Assembly (NCBI GenBank): GCA_035798135.1
Contig: JAPFBR010000001.1
Coordinates: forward strand, 310,001-374,000
DNA: 64,000 nucleotides
Source: Sediminicola sp035798135
Lineage (GTDB): Bacteria; Bacteroidota; Bacteroidia; Flavobacteriales; Flavobacteriaceae
Reading direction: 5' to 3'
Each line of letters starts with the position of its first letter. The stretch's first letter is position 1. This document shows positions 35,237-42,453 of the stretch, piece after piece. The position numbers were made by a program, and so were the translations under genes. Under the pieces are notes generated by a model. That model worked only from the letters and a program-made list of their open reading frames with translations. It was not told the origin of the DNA and ran no database searches.

Positions 35237-35917
35237 TTGATAGTTTTGAATAAAACCATAAGCATTGTTTTAGCAGATGACCACTCCTTGGTAAGGGATG
35301 GTATCAAGGCCCTTTTGGAAGAAGAAAAAGATTTATTGGTCATAGGTGAGGTTTCCAACGGTAAGGAGGCAATAGCCATGGTCAATAATAAACAGCCCGA
35401 TCTGCTGATCATTGATATTCGAATGCCAGAAATGAACGGGATTGAAGCCGTTGAAATCTTAAAGAACCAAGGCACGGACACGAAGTGCATTATTCTATCC
35501 ATGCACGATTCAGAGGAATACATTTTAAAATCCGTGAATGCCGGAGCCAGTGGCTATTTATTAAAAGATACAGGGAAAACAGAATTTTTAAAGGCCATAC
35601 ATACTGTAAAGGATGGGGGAAAATATTTTAGTGGAGATATTAGCAATGTCCTTGTCAATAATCTTTTAAATAAAAAGTTGGCACCTCTGCCATCTGAATT
35701 CGCTAACTCGTCAGATGAAAATCCATTTGACCTCACGAGTAAAGAGCTTCAAATATTGGAACTTGTACTTTCAGGCCTTACCAATAAGCAAATTTCCGAA
35801 AAACTCAATAAAAGTAAGCGCACCATAGAGACCCATCGATTCAACCTGATGCGAAAAATGGATGTAAAAAATTTGATTGATCTTTCTAAAAAGGCCCAAC
35901 TGCATAATTTGGTATAA
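35237..35917 (+). CDS. NarL-type response regulator
   Basis: 226 residues. Receiver domain 1-125: acidic pocket in VLADDHSLVRDG, phosphoacceptor Asp in LLIIDIRMPEMNG, Lys in YLLKDTGK. LuxR-type helix-turn-helix at about 165-220: FDLTSKELQILELVLSGLTNKQISEKLNKSKRTIETHRFNLMRKM. It is the likely partner of the NarX-like kinase in the same island and the candidate binder of the TACGTA sites. No ATG is available; TTG at 35237 or 35246 must start translation. Confidence 0.9.
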   Translation: MIVLNKTISIVLADDHSLVRDGIKALLEEEKDLLVIGEVSNGKEAIAMVNNKQPDLLIIDIRMPEMNGIEAVEILKNQGTDTKCIILSMHDSEEYILKSVNAGASGYLLKDTGKTEFLKAIHTVKDGGKYFSGDISNVLVNNLLNKKLAPLPSEFANSSDENPFDLTSKELQILELVLSGLTNKQISEKLNKSKRTIETHRFNLMRKMDVKNLIDLSKKAQLHNLV

Positions 35918-36049
35918 TTTTCCAATTTAAGGACGAACTATGGTTTGCACAAAACCGCTAATGTGGCCATTATTGTGATAAAATCTATTTTCAGTATTCA
36001 ATTTTATTGATTCTCCTTGTAATCCTACGAACTATTATTAAAACAATAC

Positions 36050-36071
36050 TACGTATTTATACTTAATTTTG
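36050..36071 (+). promoter_or_regulatory. Nitrate reductase promoter with TACGTA site
   Basis: TACGTA at 36050-36055 lies 14 bases before the -7 box TAATTTTG (36064-36071). The whole 22-base segment differs from the transporter promoter (32222-32243) at only two positions, including identical spacing. There is no -33 TTG. It strongly suggests a shared activator. Confidence 0.7.
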
Positions 36072-36116
36072 TAATTTCATTTTCTAAACTGAAGTATTCT
36101 TTTAAGACAGGATATC

Positions 36117-39100
36117 ATGCAGAAAAAGAATGTACATAAGACCATTTGCTCCTATTGCGGTGTAGGATGCGGCATACTCGTAGAAAAGACTGCCAAAGGG
36201 GTGATCAATGTTGAAGGTGATCCCGATTATCCTGTGAATAAGGGCATGTTGTGCTCTAAAGGCAAGAATCTGAATTATGTTGCGCAGGATTTAAGCGACC
36301 GGATTCTCTACCCTGAAATGCGCTGGAGTCGCAACCATCCTATGCAACGTGCATCTTGGGATACCGCTTTGGACCGTGCCGCTGCAGTTTTTACAAGCAT
36401 CATAGAAAAACACGGTCCAGACAGTGTGGGCTTTTATGTTTCCGGTCAATGCCTCACAGAGGAATATTATTTGGTGAACAAACTGACCAAAGGATTTATT
36501 GGCACCAATAACATAGATACGAATTCCAGACTATGCATGAGTTCTGCTGTGGTAGGCTACAAAAAAACCGTAGGGGAAGACGCTGTGCCGATTTCCTATG
36601 ATGATATAGAATTGTCAGATTGCTTCCTTATTGCAGGAGCCAATCCGGCTTGGTGCCACCCTATTCTTTTCAGGCGCATTGAAATGCACAAAGAAAAAAA
36701 TCCCAATGTAAAAATTATAGTCGTAGATCCCAGAAAGACCCAAACCTGTGCTTCCGCCGACCTGCATTTACAGATTTTACCAGGTACCGATGTGATCTTG
36801 TTCAATGCAATTGCGAGATGGTTGATAGAAAAGAAAAAAATTGACAAAAGCTTTATCAAAAAACACACGGCAAACTTTGAAGCCTGCAAGGAAAGTGCAT
36901 TTCAGCTTTCCCTACGCCAAGCAGCCAATCTTTGTGGCATTCCTACAGATGACATCCGAAAAGCAGCTCAATATATTGGGAACGCAAAAGCATTTATCAG
37001 CATGTGGACCATGGGTCTCAACCAAAGTGTCATTGGAGTTTCCAAAAATGTGGCTTTAATTAACCTATCCCTTTTGACCGGACAAATTGGAAAACCAGGT
37101 GCGGGACCATTTTCCCTGACGGGCCAGCCCAATGCCATGGGTGGTAGGGAAGTTGGTGGAATGGCAAGTCTTTTAGCGGCACATAGGGAATTGGGAAACC
37201 CACATCATAGGAAGGAGATTGAGGAATTTTGGGGAGGCAAACCCATTAAATCTGAGCCAGGCCTTACGGCTACCGAAATGTTCGATGCCCTAGAAAGTGG
37301 AAAAATTAAGGCCATTTGGATCATTTGCACCAATCCTATTGTTAGTATGCCAAATGCCCACAAGGTTGAAAAGGCACTGGAAAAAGCTAGTTTTGTGGTA
37401 GTACAGGACATCTCCCACAATTCGGAAACTACCAAATATGCAGATTTGGTACTGCCTGCAGCCGGTTGGTTGGAAAAAGACGGTACAATGACCAACTCTG
37501 AAAGAAGAATAAGTCATCTGCCAAAAGTCATTGATGCCCCGGGAGAGGCTCTTCCAGATGCTGAAATCTTATGGAGATTTGCACAAAAAATGGGATTTTC
37601 GGGGTTTGATTACAAAAGTGCTTCTGAAGTTTATGATGAGCATTGTCTGTTGACTAAAGGTACAGAAATAGACATTTCTGGACTTTCACATCAACGTTTA
37701 ATTAATGAGGGCAGTTTCCAATGGCCAGTTCCACATAATACGCACCAAGGAACCCCTAGGCTGTTTACCGACCGAAGATTTTTTACCAATGATAAAAAAT
37801 CCCATTTCAACGCCCCCCAGAAAATTTATAACCAATCGGAAAAAACATCCCCAGATTTCCCCTTGATTTTAACCACTGGAAGAGTCCGTGACCAATGGCA
37901 TACCCGCACCAAAACTGGTAAGGTAAAACGCCTCTTGACCCATATTCCGGAGCCCTATCTTGAAATAAACAAGGTGGATGCCTACCTGCGTCAACTTAAA
38001 GATGGGGATGTGGCCATAATAAAAAGTATCCGGGGTCAGGTTCAGGTAAAGGTAAAAGTGAATTTTGATATTAGGGAACGGGTAGTATTTTTACCTATGC
38101 ACTGGGGAAAGGTATTGAACAATGATTTCGGTAGAGCCAATAATATCACCAACGATTTAGTGGACCCTGTATCAAAAGAACCCGATTTTAAATACTGCGC
38201 CGTTGAAGTGGTTAAATATGAAAAACCAAAGCAGAAAATTATAGTGGTAGGTGCCGGGGCGGCGGCATACCGCTTTGTGCAATCGTACCGTGACAAAAAT
38301 GAAAGGGACGAGCTCCATGTATTCTCCAAAGAGAAAGAACCGTTTTATAATAGGGTATTGTTGCCAGAATACGTGAGTGAAGAACTTTCTTGGGAGGCAT
38401 TGGAAAAACTTAAGAAAGGGGAGTTACAAAATCTAAACATCAACTTATATCCAGGGGTAGGAATACTTACAATAGACAAGGAACACAAAATAATTACAGA
38501 TAGCAATAATGAAGTTCATTCATACGACCTGCTTGTTTTGGCAACGGGGAGTCGCGCCTTTGTACCCAGTGATGTGCAAATTAATATGCCGGGGCGTTTC
38601 ACCATGAGGGAAAGAGGAGATGCCGATGATCTAAGAAAATATCTTCAAAATACAGGACTCCCTATCGAAGAACAGCACGTGGTCATAGTTGGTGGCGGAC
38701 TTTTGGGTCTGGAATTGGCAGCAGCCCTTAAAAAGCGAAATGTAAACATCAGTATCATCCAGCGAGCGCCTCGACTCATGGAACGGCAATTGGACAATAT
38801 CGCCAGTCGCCTTTTGGCCGAGGACGTTACCGAAAGGGGCATAAAACTATATTTTGATAACGAAGTAAGTACTGTTTTCGAAGAACGTGGCGAAAAGTCA
38901 TCCCTCTCCGTAACCTTAAAGACGGGTAGGACCATCAAGTGCAATGCCATTGTATATGCCATAGGAACCAGACCCAATATTGAACTCGCCAAACATTCTG
39001 ATATTAAAACAGGACGGGGCGTAGTGGTCAATGAATATTTACAGACCAGTGACCCCTCCATTTTCGCTCTGGGCGAGATAGCTGAATTCAAAGGAGGCCT

Positions 39101-39650
39101 TTTTGGCATTACATCTGCTGCTGAACAACAGGCAGACACAGCTGCAAAATATATTTTAGGTGATTTTAGCAGTATATATAATGGCTCTGTGCTAATGAAT
39201 ATACTCAAATTTGAAAATCTTGATCTATGTAGCTTAGGAATGGTCAACGCCCCCATTAACGATAGCAGTTATGAAGAGATCATCTTCATGGATGTCACCA
39301 AACGCTACTATAAAAAATGCATTGTCAAGGATGATACGCTTCTAGGCGCCATTCTGATGGGCGATAAGAATGAATTCGCGGAATTCAAACGCCTTATCGA
39401 GGAAGAAATAGAACTCTCGGAAAAAAGAAACGAGCTTTTAAGGGGCAACAGTGCTTCCGTTCCTTTGAAAGGTAAATTGGTCTGTTCCTGTAGTCAAGTA
39501 GGGGATGGAAATTTAAAAGATGCCATCAAGGAGGGCTGTAGTGATTTTAACCAATTGTGTTCCGAAACAGGTGCTGGCCTCGGTTGTGGAAGTTGCAAAC
39601 CAGAAATAAAGGAATTATTGCATCGGCAATCGAAAGCCATTGCCTCATAA
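36117..39650 (+). CDS. nasC: Assimilatory nitrate reductase fused to NasB-like flavoprotein and BFD domain
   Basis: 1177 residues. The N-terminal 4Fe-4S site is C11, C14, C18 and C46 (ICSYCGVGCG ... MLCSKG), then the bis-MGD molybdopterin oxidoreductase body to about 700 (SLLTGQIGKPGAGPFSLTGQ, TTGRVRDQWHTRTKTGKV). From about 705 a Pyr_redox_2 flavoprotein follows (KIIVVGAGAAAYRF, HVVIVGGGLLGLELAAAL). Residues 1118-1170 are a BFD 2Fe-2S domain (LVCSCSQVGDGNL, GCGSCKPEIK). The chain thus joins a NasC/NarB catalytic unit to the electron-input half of a NasB/NirB-like protein, making a probable self-contained NAD(P)H nitrate reductase. Confidence 0.92.
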   Translation: MQKKNVHKTICSYCGVGCGILVEKTAKGVINVEGDPDYPVNKGMLCSKGKNLNYVAQDLSDRILYPEMRWSRNHPMQRASWDTALDRAAAVFTSIIEKHGPDSVGFYVSGQCLTEEYYLVNKLTKGFIGTNNIDTNSRLCMSSAVVGYKKTVGEDAVPISYDDIELSDCFLIAGANPAWCHPILFRRIEMHKEKNPNVKIIVVDPRKTQTCASADLHLQILPGTDVILFNAIARWLIEKKKIDKSFIKKHTANFEACKESAFQLSLRQAANLCGIPTDDIRKAAQYIGNAKAFISMWTMGLNQSVIGVSKNVALINLSLLTGQIGKPGAGPFSLTGQPNAMGGREVGGMASLLAAHRELGNPHHRKEIEEFWGGKPIKSEPGLTATEMFDALESGKIKAIWIICTNPIVSMPNAHKVEKALEKASFVVVQDISHNSETTKYADLVLPAAGWLEKDGTMTNSERRISHLPKVIDAPGEALPDAEILWRFAQKMGFSGFDYKSASEVYDEHCLLTKGTEIDISGLSHQRLINEGSFQWPVPHNTHQGTPRLFTDRRFFTNDKKSHFNAPQKIYNQSEKTSPDFPLILTTGRVRDQWHTRTKTGKVKRLLTHIPEPYLEINKVDAYLRQLKDGDVAIIKSIRGQVQVKVKVNFDIRERVVFLPMHWGKVLNNDFGRANNITNDLVDPVSKEPDFKYCAVEVVKYEKPKQKIIVVGAGAAAYRFVQSYRDKNERDELHVFSKEKEPFYNRVLLPEYVSEELSWEALEKLKKGELQNLNINLYPGVGILTIDKEHKIITDSNNEVHSYDLLVLATGSRAFVPSDVQINMPGRFTMRERGDADDLRKYLQNTGLPIEEQHVVIVGGGLLGLELAAALKKRNVNISIIQRAPRLMERQLDNIASRLLAEDVTERGIKLYFDNEVSTVFEERGEKSSLSVTLKTGRTIKCNAIVYAIGTRPNIELAKHSDIKTGRGVVVNEYLQTSDPSIFALGEIAEFKGGLFGITSAAEQQADTAAKYILGDFSSIYNGSVLMNILKFENLDLCSLGMVNAPINDSSYEEIIFMDVTKRYYKKCIVKDDTLLGAILMGDKNEFAEFKRLIEEEIELSEKRNELLRGNSASVPLKGKLVCSCSQVGDGNLKDAIKEGCSDFNQLCSETGAGLGCGSCKPEIKELLHRQSKAIAS

Positions 39651-39662
39651 AACATAGAAATC

Positions 39663-41105
39663 ATGAACGATAATCTTCACAGAATTCTGATCAAGGGGGG
39701 CGTAACCTCTCCGGGAGAACTAAAAGATAGTATAACCATGTTGGAGGCCGCCGGGCTTAAGGAGGTTTTCTTTGGTTCCCGTCAAGACCTTTTGTTTCCG
39801 CTACAAAATATGGAAGAAAAACAGCTTGAAAAAATATCGAAGTTCAATACCGATATCATTCCTGATAGAAGCTGTCAAAACATCGTCAGTTCCTATGTAT
39901 CCGCTGATATTTTCGATATGACGTATTGGCTAAAGGGTTCTACTTATTTATATCTTCTTGAAGGATTTAATTATCTCCCCAAGCTGAAAATAAATATAAC
40001 GGACCCTAAACAACGATTAGTTCCCATTTTTAGTGGAAATCTCAATTTTATAGCCTCCCAACATGAGGACTATTGGTACTTAAATATAAAGTTGCCCCAT
40101 TGGAAAAAATCGGCCTATTATCCCGTGCTGATCTACAGCTGGGATATTAACGCCTTTTCACTCGCTATTGAGGACATCCATAAAGATGTTGCTGATGTTG
40201 ACGAGCTTTTTTATATCCTGAATAAAAATCTGGATACCAACAATAAGGTCATGGAGAAGGAACTCGAAATCCCTTATACCACCTTTCCCTATTACGAGGG
40301 GATGAATCGAATGGGCGATGATCAATTTTGGTTGGGCCTCTACTGGAGAAACAATAGATATGACTTGGATTTCCTTAAAGAATTCTGCGGATTTTGCTTG
40401 GATAACAGTGTGGGTAAAATTTGCATCACCCCTTGGAAATCGTTTATTGTAAAAGGTATAAAAAGCAGCAGCAGAACAGAATTGGAACGCTTTTTAGGTC
40501 AAAAAGGGATCAATGTTCGGCATTCCCAATTGGAGATGAACTGGCATCTTCCAGTGGATGACAAGGAAGCTTTAGAACTTAAAAAATTCTTGGTACTGAG
40601 TTTTGATCAAAATGATATAAGCACCTACGGCCTTACTTTTGGCATTAGCAATGACACAGGGAAAAGGTCCCATTTCTCTTCGGTTATTATTGAAAAGAAC
40701 ACACAACCAACCATCGTGAAGGAATTTGATTTTAGACCTACCTATAATGTGCTGCATTTTAAGAATTTTGATCCAAATACCCAAAAATATCAAGCCTATG
40801 CACAGGATGTTGACAAAATTGAACTTCCAGGCCTTTTGATGGAATTAAGTAAAAAATATTTTAGTCAATTGGGAACCGCTGATATCATTATAAAATCATC
40901 TAAGAAGGAAAAAACCAAAGCGTTCAAAGAGGTATATCAATGTGTCTCGTGTATGACTATCTATGATGACACCTATGGGGATCTTAAAGCCAATATAGCT
41001 TCTGGAATAACATTCGAAGAGTTACCGAAGTCATATGTTTGTTCTGTTTGTGAAGCCTCCAAATCGTCCTTTAAAAAAATAGAGCAACAGATTGAAGTGT
41101 CCTAA
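39663..41105 (+). CDS. Nitrite/sulfite-reductase-like protein with C-terminal rubredoxin domain
   Basis: 480 residues. The C-terminal 55 residues (from about 423) are rubredoxin-like: C-V-S-C-M-T-I-Y-D-D-T-Y-G-D ... P-K-S-Y-V-C-S-V-C, with both CxxC iron ligands. The larger N-terminal part has the feel of NIR/SIR ferredoxin-like half domains (GVTSPGELKDSITMLEAAGL; GKICITPWKSFIVKGIK), but I see no siroheme/4Fe-4S cysteine set. It starts 12 bases after the nitrate reductase gene and is surely co-transcribed, so an electron carrier or assembly role for that enzyme is the best guess. Confidence 0.75.
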   Translation: MNDNLHRILIKGGVTSPGELKDSITMLEAAGLKEVFFGSRQDLLFPLQNMEEKQLEKISKFNTDIIPDRSCQNIVSSYVSADIFDMTYWLKGSTYLYLLEGFNYLPKLKINITDPKQRLVPIFSGNLNFIASQHEDYWYLNIKLPHWKKSAYYPVLIYSWDINAFSLAIEDIHKDVADVDELFYILNKNLDTNNKVMEKELEIPYTTFPYYEGMNRMGDDQFWLGLYWRNNRYDLDFLKEFCGFCLDNSVGKICITPWKSFIVKGIKSSSRTELERFLGQKGINVRHSQLEMNWHLPVDDKEALELKKFLVLSFDQNDISTYGLTFGISNDTGKRSHFSSVIIEKNTQPTIVKEFDFRPTYNVLHFKNFDPNTQKYQAYAQDVDKIELPGLLMELSKKYFSQLGTADIIIKSSKKEKTKAFKEVYQCVSCMTIYDDTYGDLKANIASGITFEELPKSYVCSVCEASKSSFKKIEQQIEVS

Positions 41106-41118
41106 CGTTAAAAAATGA

Positions 41119-41154
41119 AACCCCTTTTAAATCCACTGATTTAGAAGGGGTTTT
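41119..41154. terminator. Terminator shared by rubredoxin-domain gene and tRNA-Arg
   Basis: Stem AACCCCTT/AAGGGGTT extended by TAAATC/GATTTA, between convergent units. On the minus strand it is followed by a T-rich run, so it probably ends the tRNA transcript as well as the nitrate reductase operon. Confidence 0.75.
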
Positions 41155-41160
41155 CTGTTG

Positions 41161-41232
41161 TAGCCTCACCAAGAATCGAACTTGGATCTAAAGTTTAGGA
41201 AACTCTTATTCTATCCGTTGAACTATGAGGCT
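41161..41232 (-). tRNA. tRNA-Arg(CCT)
   Basis: A 72-base cloverleaf on the minus strand. The acceptor is AGCCTCA with TGAGGCT, the D-arm runs GTTCAACGGATAGAAT, and the anticodon stem AGAGT/ACTTT encloses loop TTCCTAA with anticodon CCT. The T-arm is TCCAAGTTCGATTCTTGG, and CCA is not encoded. The gene lies only 20 bases after the stop codon of a same-strand GIY-YIG gene, so its promoter must lie in or before that gene. Confidence 0.95.
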
Positions 41233-41251
41233 GTTTTACGGAGCTGCAAAT

Positions 41252-41536
41252 TTAGGAATACTTTTCGATAAGTTTTTGACTTATTTCCGGATATTTTATC
41301 AAATTCATGCAGTACTCCCTACTTTTCATTCGCTTTATATGCATTTCCAATTTACCTGCCAACATATAGGTAGGTACCTCCAAGGTGAAAAAATATTTCC
41401 AAGGCATCCCAGATTTGCTGGATCCTTTATTCAGCTCAATTGAATTATGGTATCTCAAACGTTCCGCCAGATCATAAGTCTTTCCGATATAAAAAGATTC
41501 CGTTTTGATTGACTTTATGATATAAACAAAGGGCAT
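41252..41536 (-). CDS. GIY-YIG nuclease-domain protein, copy 1
   Basis: 94 residues forming a single GIY-YIG domain: V-Y-I-I and Y-I-G-K-T (MPFVYIIKSIKTESFYIGKT), the arginine helix AERLRYHN, and a glutamate-bearing helix LAGKLEMHIK. Single-domain proteins of this UvrC/Slx4-like type are often annotated as endonucleases without proof of activity. It is transcribed towards tRNA-Arg, ending 20 bases before it. It is identical to copy 2. Its placement between a tRNA and a tRNA fragment suggests a homing-type or tRNA-targeting element. Confidence 0.9.
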   Translation of the reverse strand: MPFVYIIKSIKTESFYIGKTYDLAERLRYHNSIELNKGSSKSGMPWKYFFTLEVPTYMLAGKLEMHIKRMKSREYCMNLIKYPEISQKLIEKYS

Positions 41537-41572
41537 GTATCCTCTATATTTATTGAAAAATATGAAGTGGGG

Positions 41573-41622
41573 AGGAAACTCTTCCCGATAGCTATCGGGA
41601 CTATCCGTTGAACTATGAGGCT
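41573..41622 (-). pseudogene. tRNA-Arg 5' fragment interrupted by a palindrome
   Basis: Bases 41601-41622 copy the first 22 bases of tRNA-Arg exactly. Then comes a perfect palindrome, TCCCGATAGCTATCGGGA (41583-41600), in place of the three bases ATT found in the real tRNA. Then 41573-41583 copies the anticodon arm as far as CCT. The rest of the tRNA is missing. Confidence 0.9.
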
Positions 41623-41641
41623 GTTTTACGGAGCTGCAAAT

Positions 41642-41926
41642 TTAGGAATACTTTTCGATAAGTTTTTGACTTATTTCCGGATATTTTATCAAATTCATGC
41701 AGTACTCCCTACTTTTCATTCGCTTTATATGCATTTCCAATTTACCTGCCAACATATAGGTAGGTACCTCCAAGGTGAAAAAATATTTCCAAGGCATCCC
41801 AGATTTGCTGGATCCTTTATTCAGCTCAATTGAATTATGGTATCTCAAACGTTCCGCCAGATCATAAGTCTTTCCGATATAAAAAGATTCCGTTTTGATT
41901 GACTTTATGATATAAACAAAGGGCAT
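41642..41926 (-). CDS. GIY-YIG nuclease-domain protein, copy 2
   Basis: Identical in protein and DNA sequence to copy 1, 390 bases away. The same GIY-YIG features apply: V-Y-I-I, Y-I-G-K-T, an arginine helix and a glutamate helix. It ends 20 bases before the interrupted tRNA-Arg fragment at 41573-41622, in exactly the arrangement copy 1 has with the intact tRNA. Confidence 0.9.
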   Translation of the reverse strand: MPFVYIIKSIKTESFYIGKTYDLAERLRYHNSIELNKGSSKSGMPWKYFFTLEVPTYMLAGKLEMHIKRMKSREYCMNLIKYPEISQKLIEKYS

Positions 41927-41962
41927 GTATCCTCTATATTTATTGAAAAATATGAAGTGGGG

Positions 41963-42012
41963 AGGAAACTCTTCCCGATAGCTATCGGGACTATCCGTTG
42001 AACTATGAGGCT
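41963..42012 (-). pseudogene. Second interrupted tRNA-Arg 5' fragment
   Basis: A repeat of the structure at 41573-41622: exact tRNA 5' 22 bases (41991-42012), the 18-bp palindrome (41973-41990) and the anticodon-arm copy (41963-41973). Confidence 0.9.
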
Positions 42013-42031
42013 GTTTTACGGAGCTGCAAAT

Positions 42032-42316
42032 TTAGGAATACTTTTCGATAAGTTTTTGCCTTATTTCCGGATATTTTACCAAATTCATGCAGTACTCCTC
42101 ACTATGAACTTCCTTAAGGTGCTTTTCCAATTTCCCCGCCAAGAAATAACTTTTAACCTCCAAGGTGAAAAAATATTTCCAGGGAATGCCTGATTTACTG
42201 GTCCCTTCATTTAGCTCTACTGTATTGTGGTACAATAAGCGCTGTTCCAAATCAAATGTTTTACCGATATAAAAACTATCGTCTTTTATGGATCTTATGA
42301 TATATACAAAAGGCAT
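42032..42316 (-). CDS. GIY-YIG nuclease-domain protein, diverged copy 3
   Basis: 94 residues, identical to copies 1 and 2 at 71 positions by my count, with the nuclease core (V-Y-I-I, F-Y-I-G-K-T, R-L-x-Y-H-N, L-A-G-K-L-E) intact. The first 50 bases of DNA beyond its 3' end match the other units almost perfectly, but the region upstream of its start codon is different. It is the oldest readable member of the array. Confidence 0.9.
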   Translation of the reverse strand: MPFVYIIRSIKDDSFYIGKTFDLEQRLLYHNTVELNEGTSKSGIPWKYFFTLEVKSYFLAGKLEKHLKEVHSEEYCMNLVKYPEIRQKLIEKYS

Positions 42317-42368
42317 GGGTATTAACTAATTCGTTTAGATCAATGATTTGTTGGAAATTCCTTTACCA

Positions 42369-42436
42369 ATAGCCTTCGGGATAATCCAATGCGCTATATG
42401 GTAGTTTTTAAACGTTGTGAATTTAGCAATACTTTT
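42369..42436 (-). repeat. Decayed fourth boundary of the GIY-YIG/tRNA array
   Basis: These 68 bases align without gaps to 41589-41656 (palindrome half, tRNA 5' fragment and GIY-YIG 3' flank) at about two thirds identity by eye, ending in the exact match AATACTTTT. It marks an older unit whose nuclease gene is lost. Confidence 0.7.
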
Positions 42437-42453
42437 ATATTCTTTTAAAAAAA

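Larger units (their letters stand above)
41225..42004 (-). repeat. Two identical 390-bp tandem units of the GIY-YIG/tRNA array
   Basis: Units 41225-41614 and 41615-42004 look identical base for base where I compared them. Each holds a GIY-YIG gene, its 3' flank, and at the far end an interrupted copy of the 5' half of tRNA-Arg. A third, diverged unit begins at 42005. Identity suggests recent duplication or gene conversion. Confidence 0.9.

Noticed and set aside
41225..41443. Plus-strand open frames starting MRLFYGAAN at 41225, 41615 and 42005
   Set aside because: They are antisense to the GIY-YIG genes and to the tRNA 5' end; repetition only reflects the 390-bp units.
41225..42316. Possible CRISPR array because of regular repeats
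   Set aside because: Repeats are 390 bp, coding, and have no short unique spacers.
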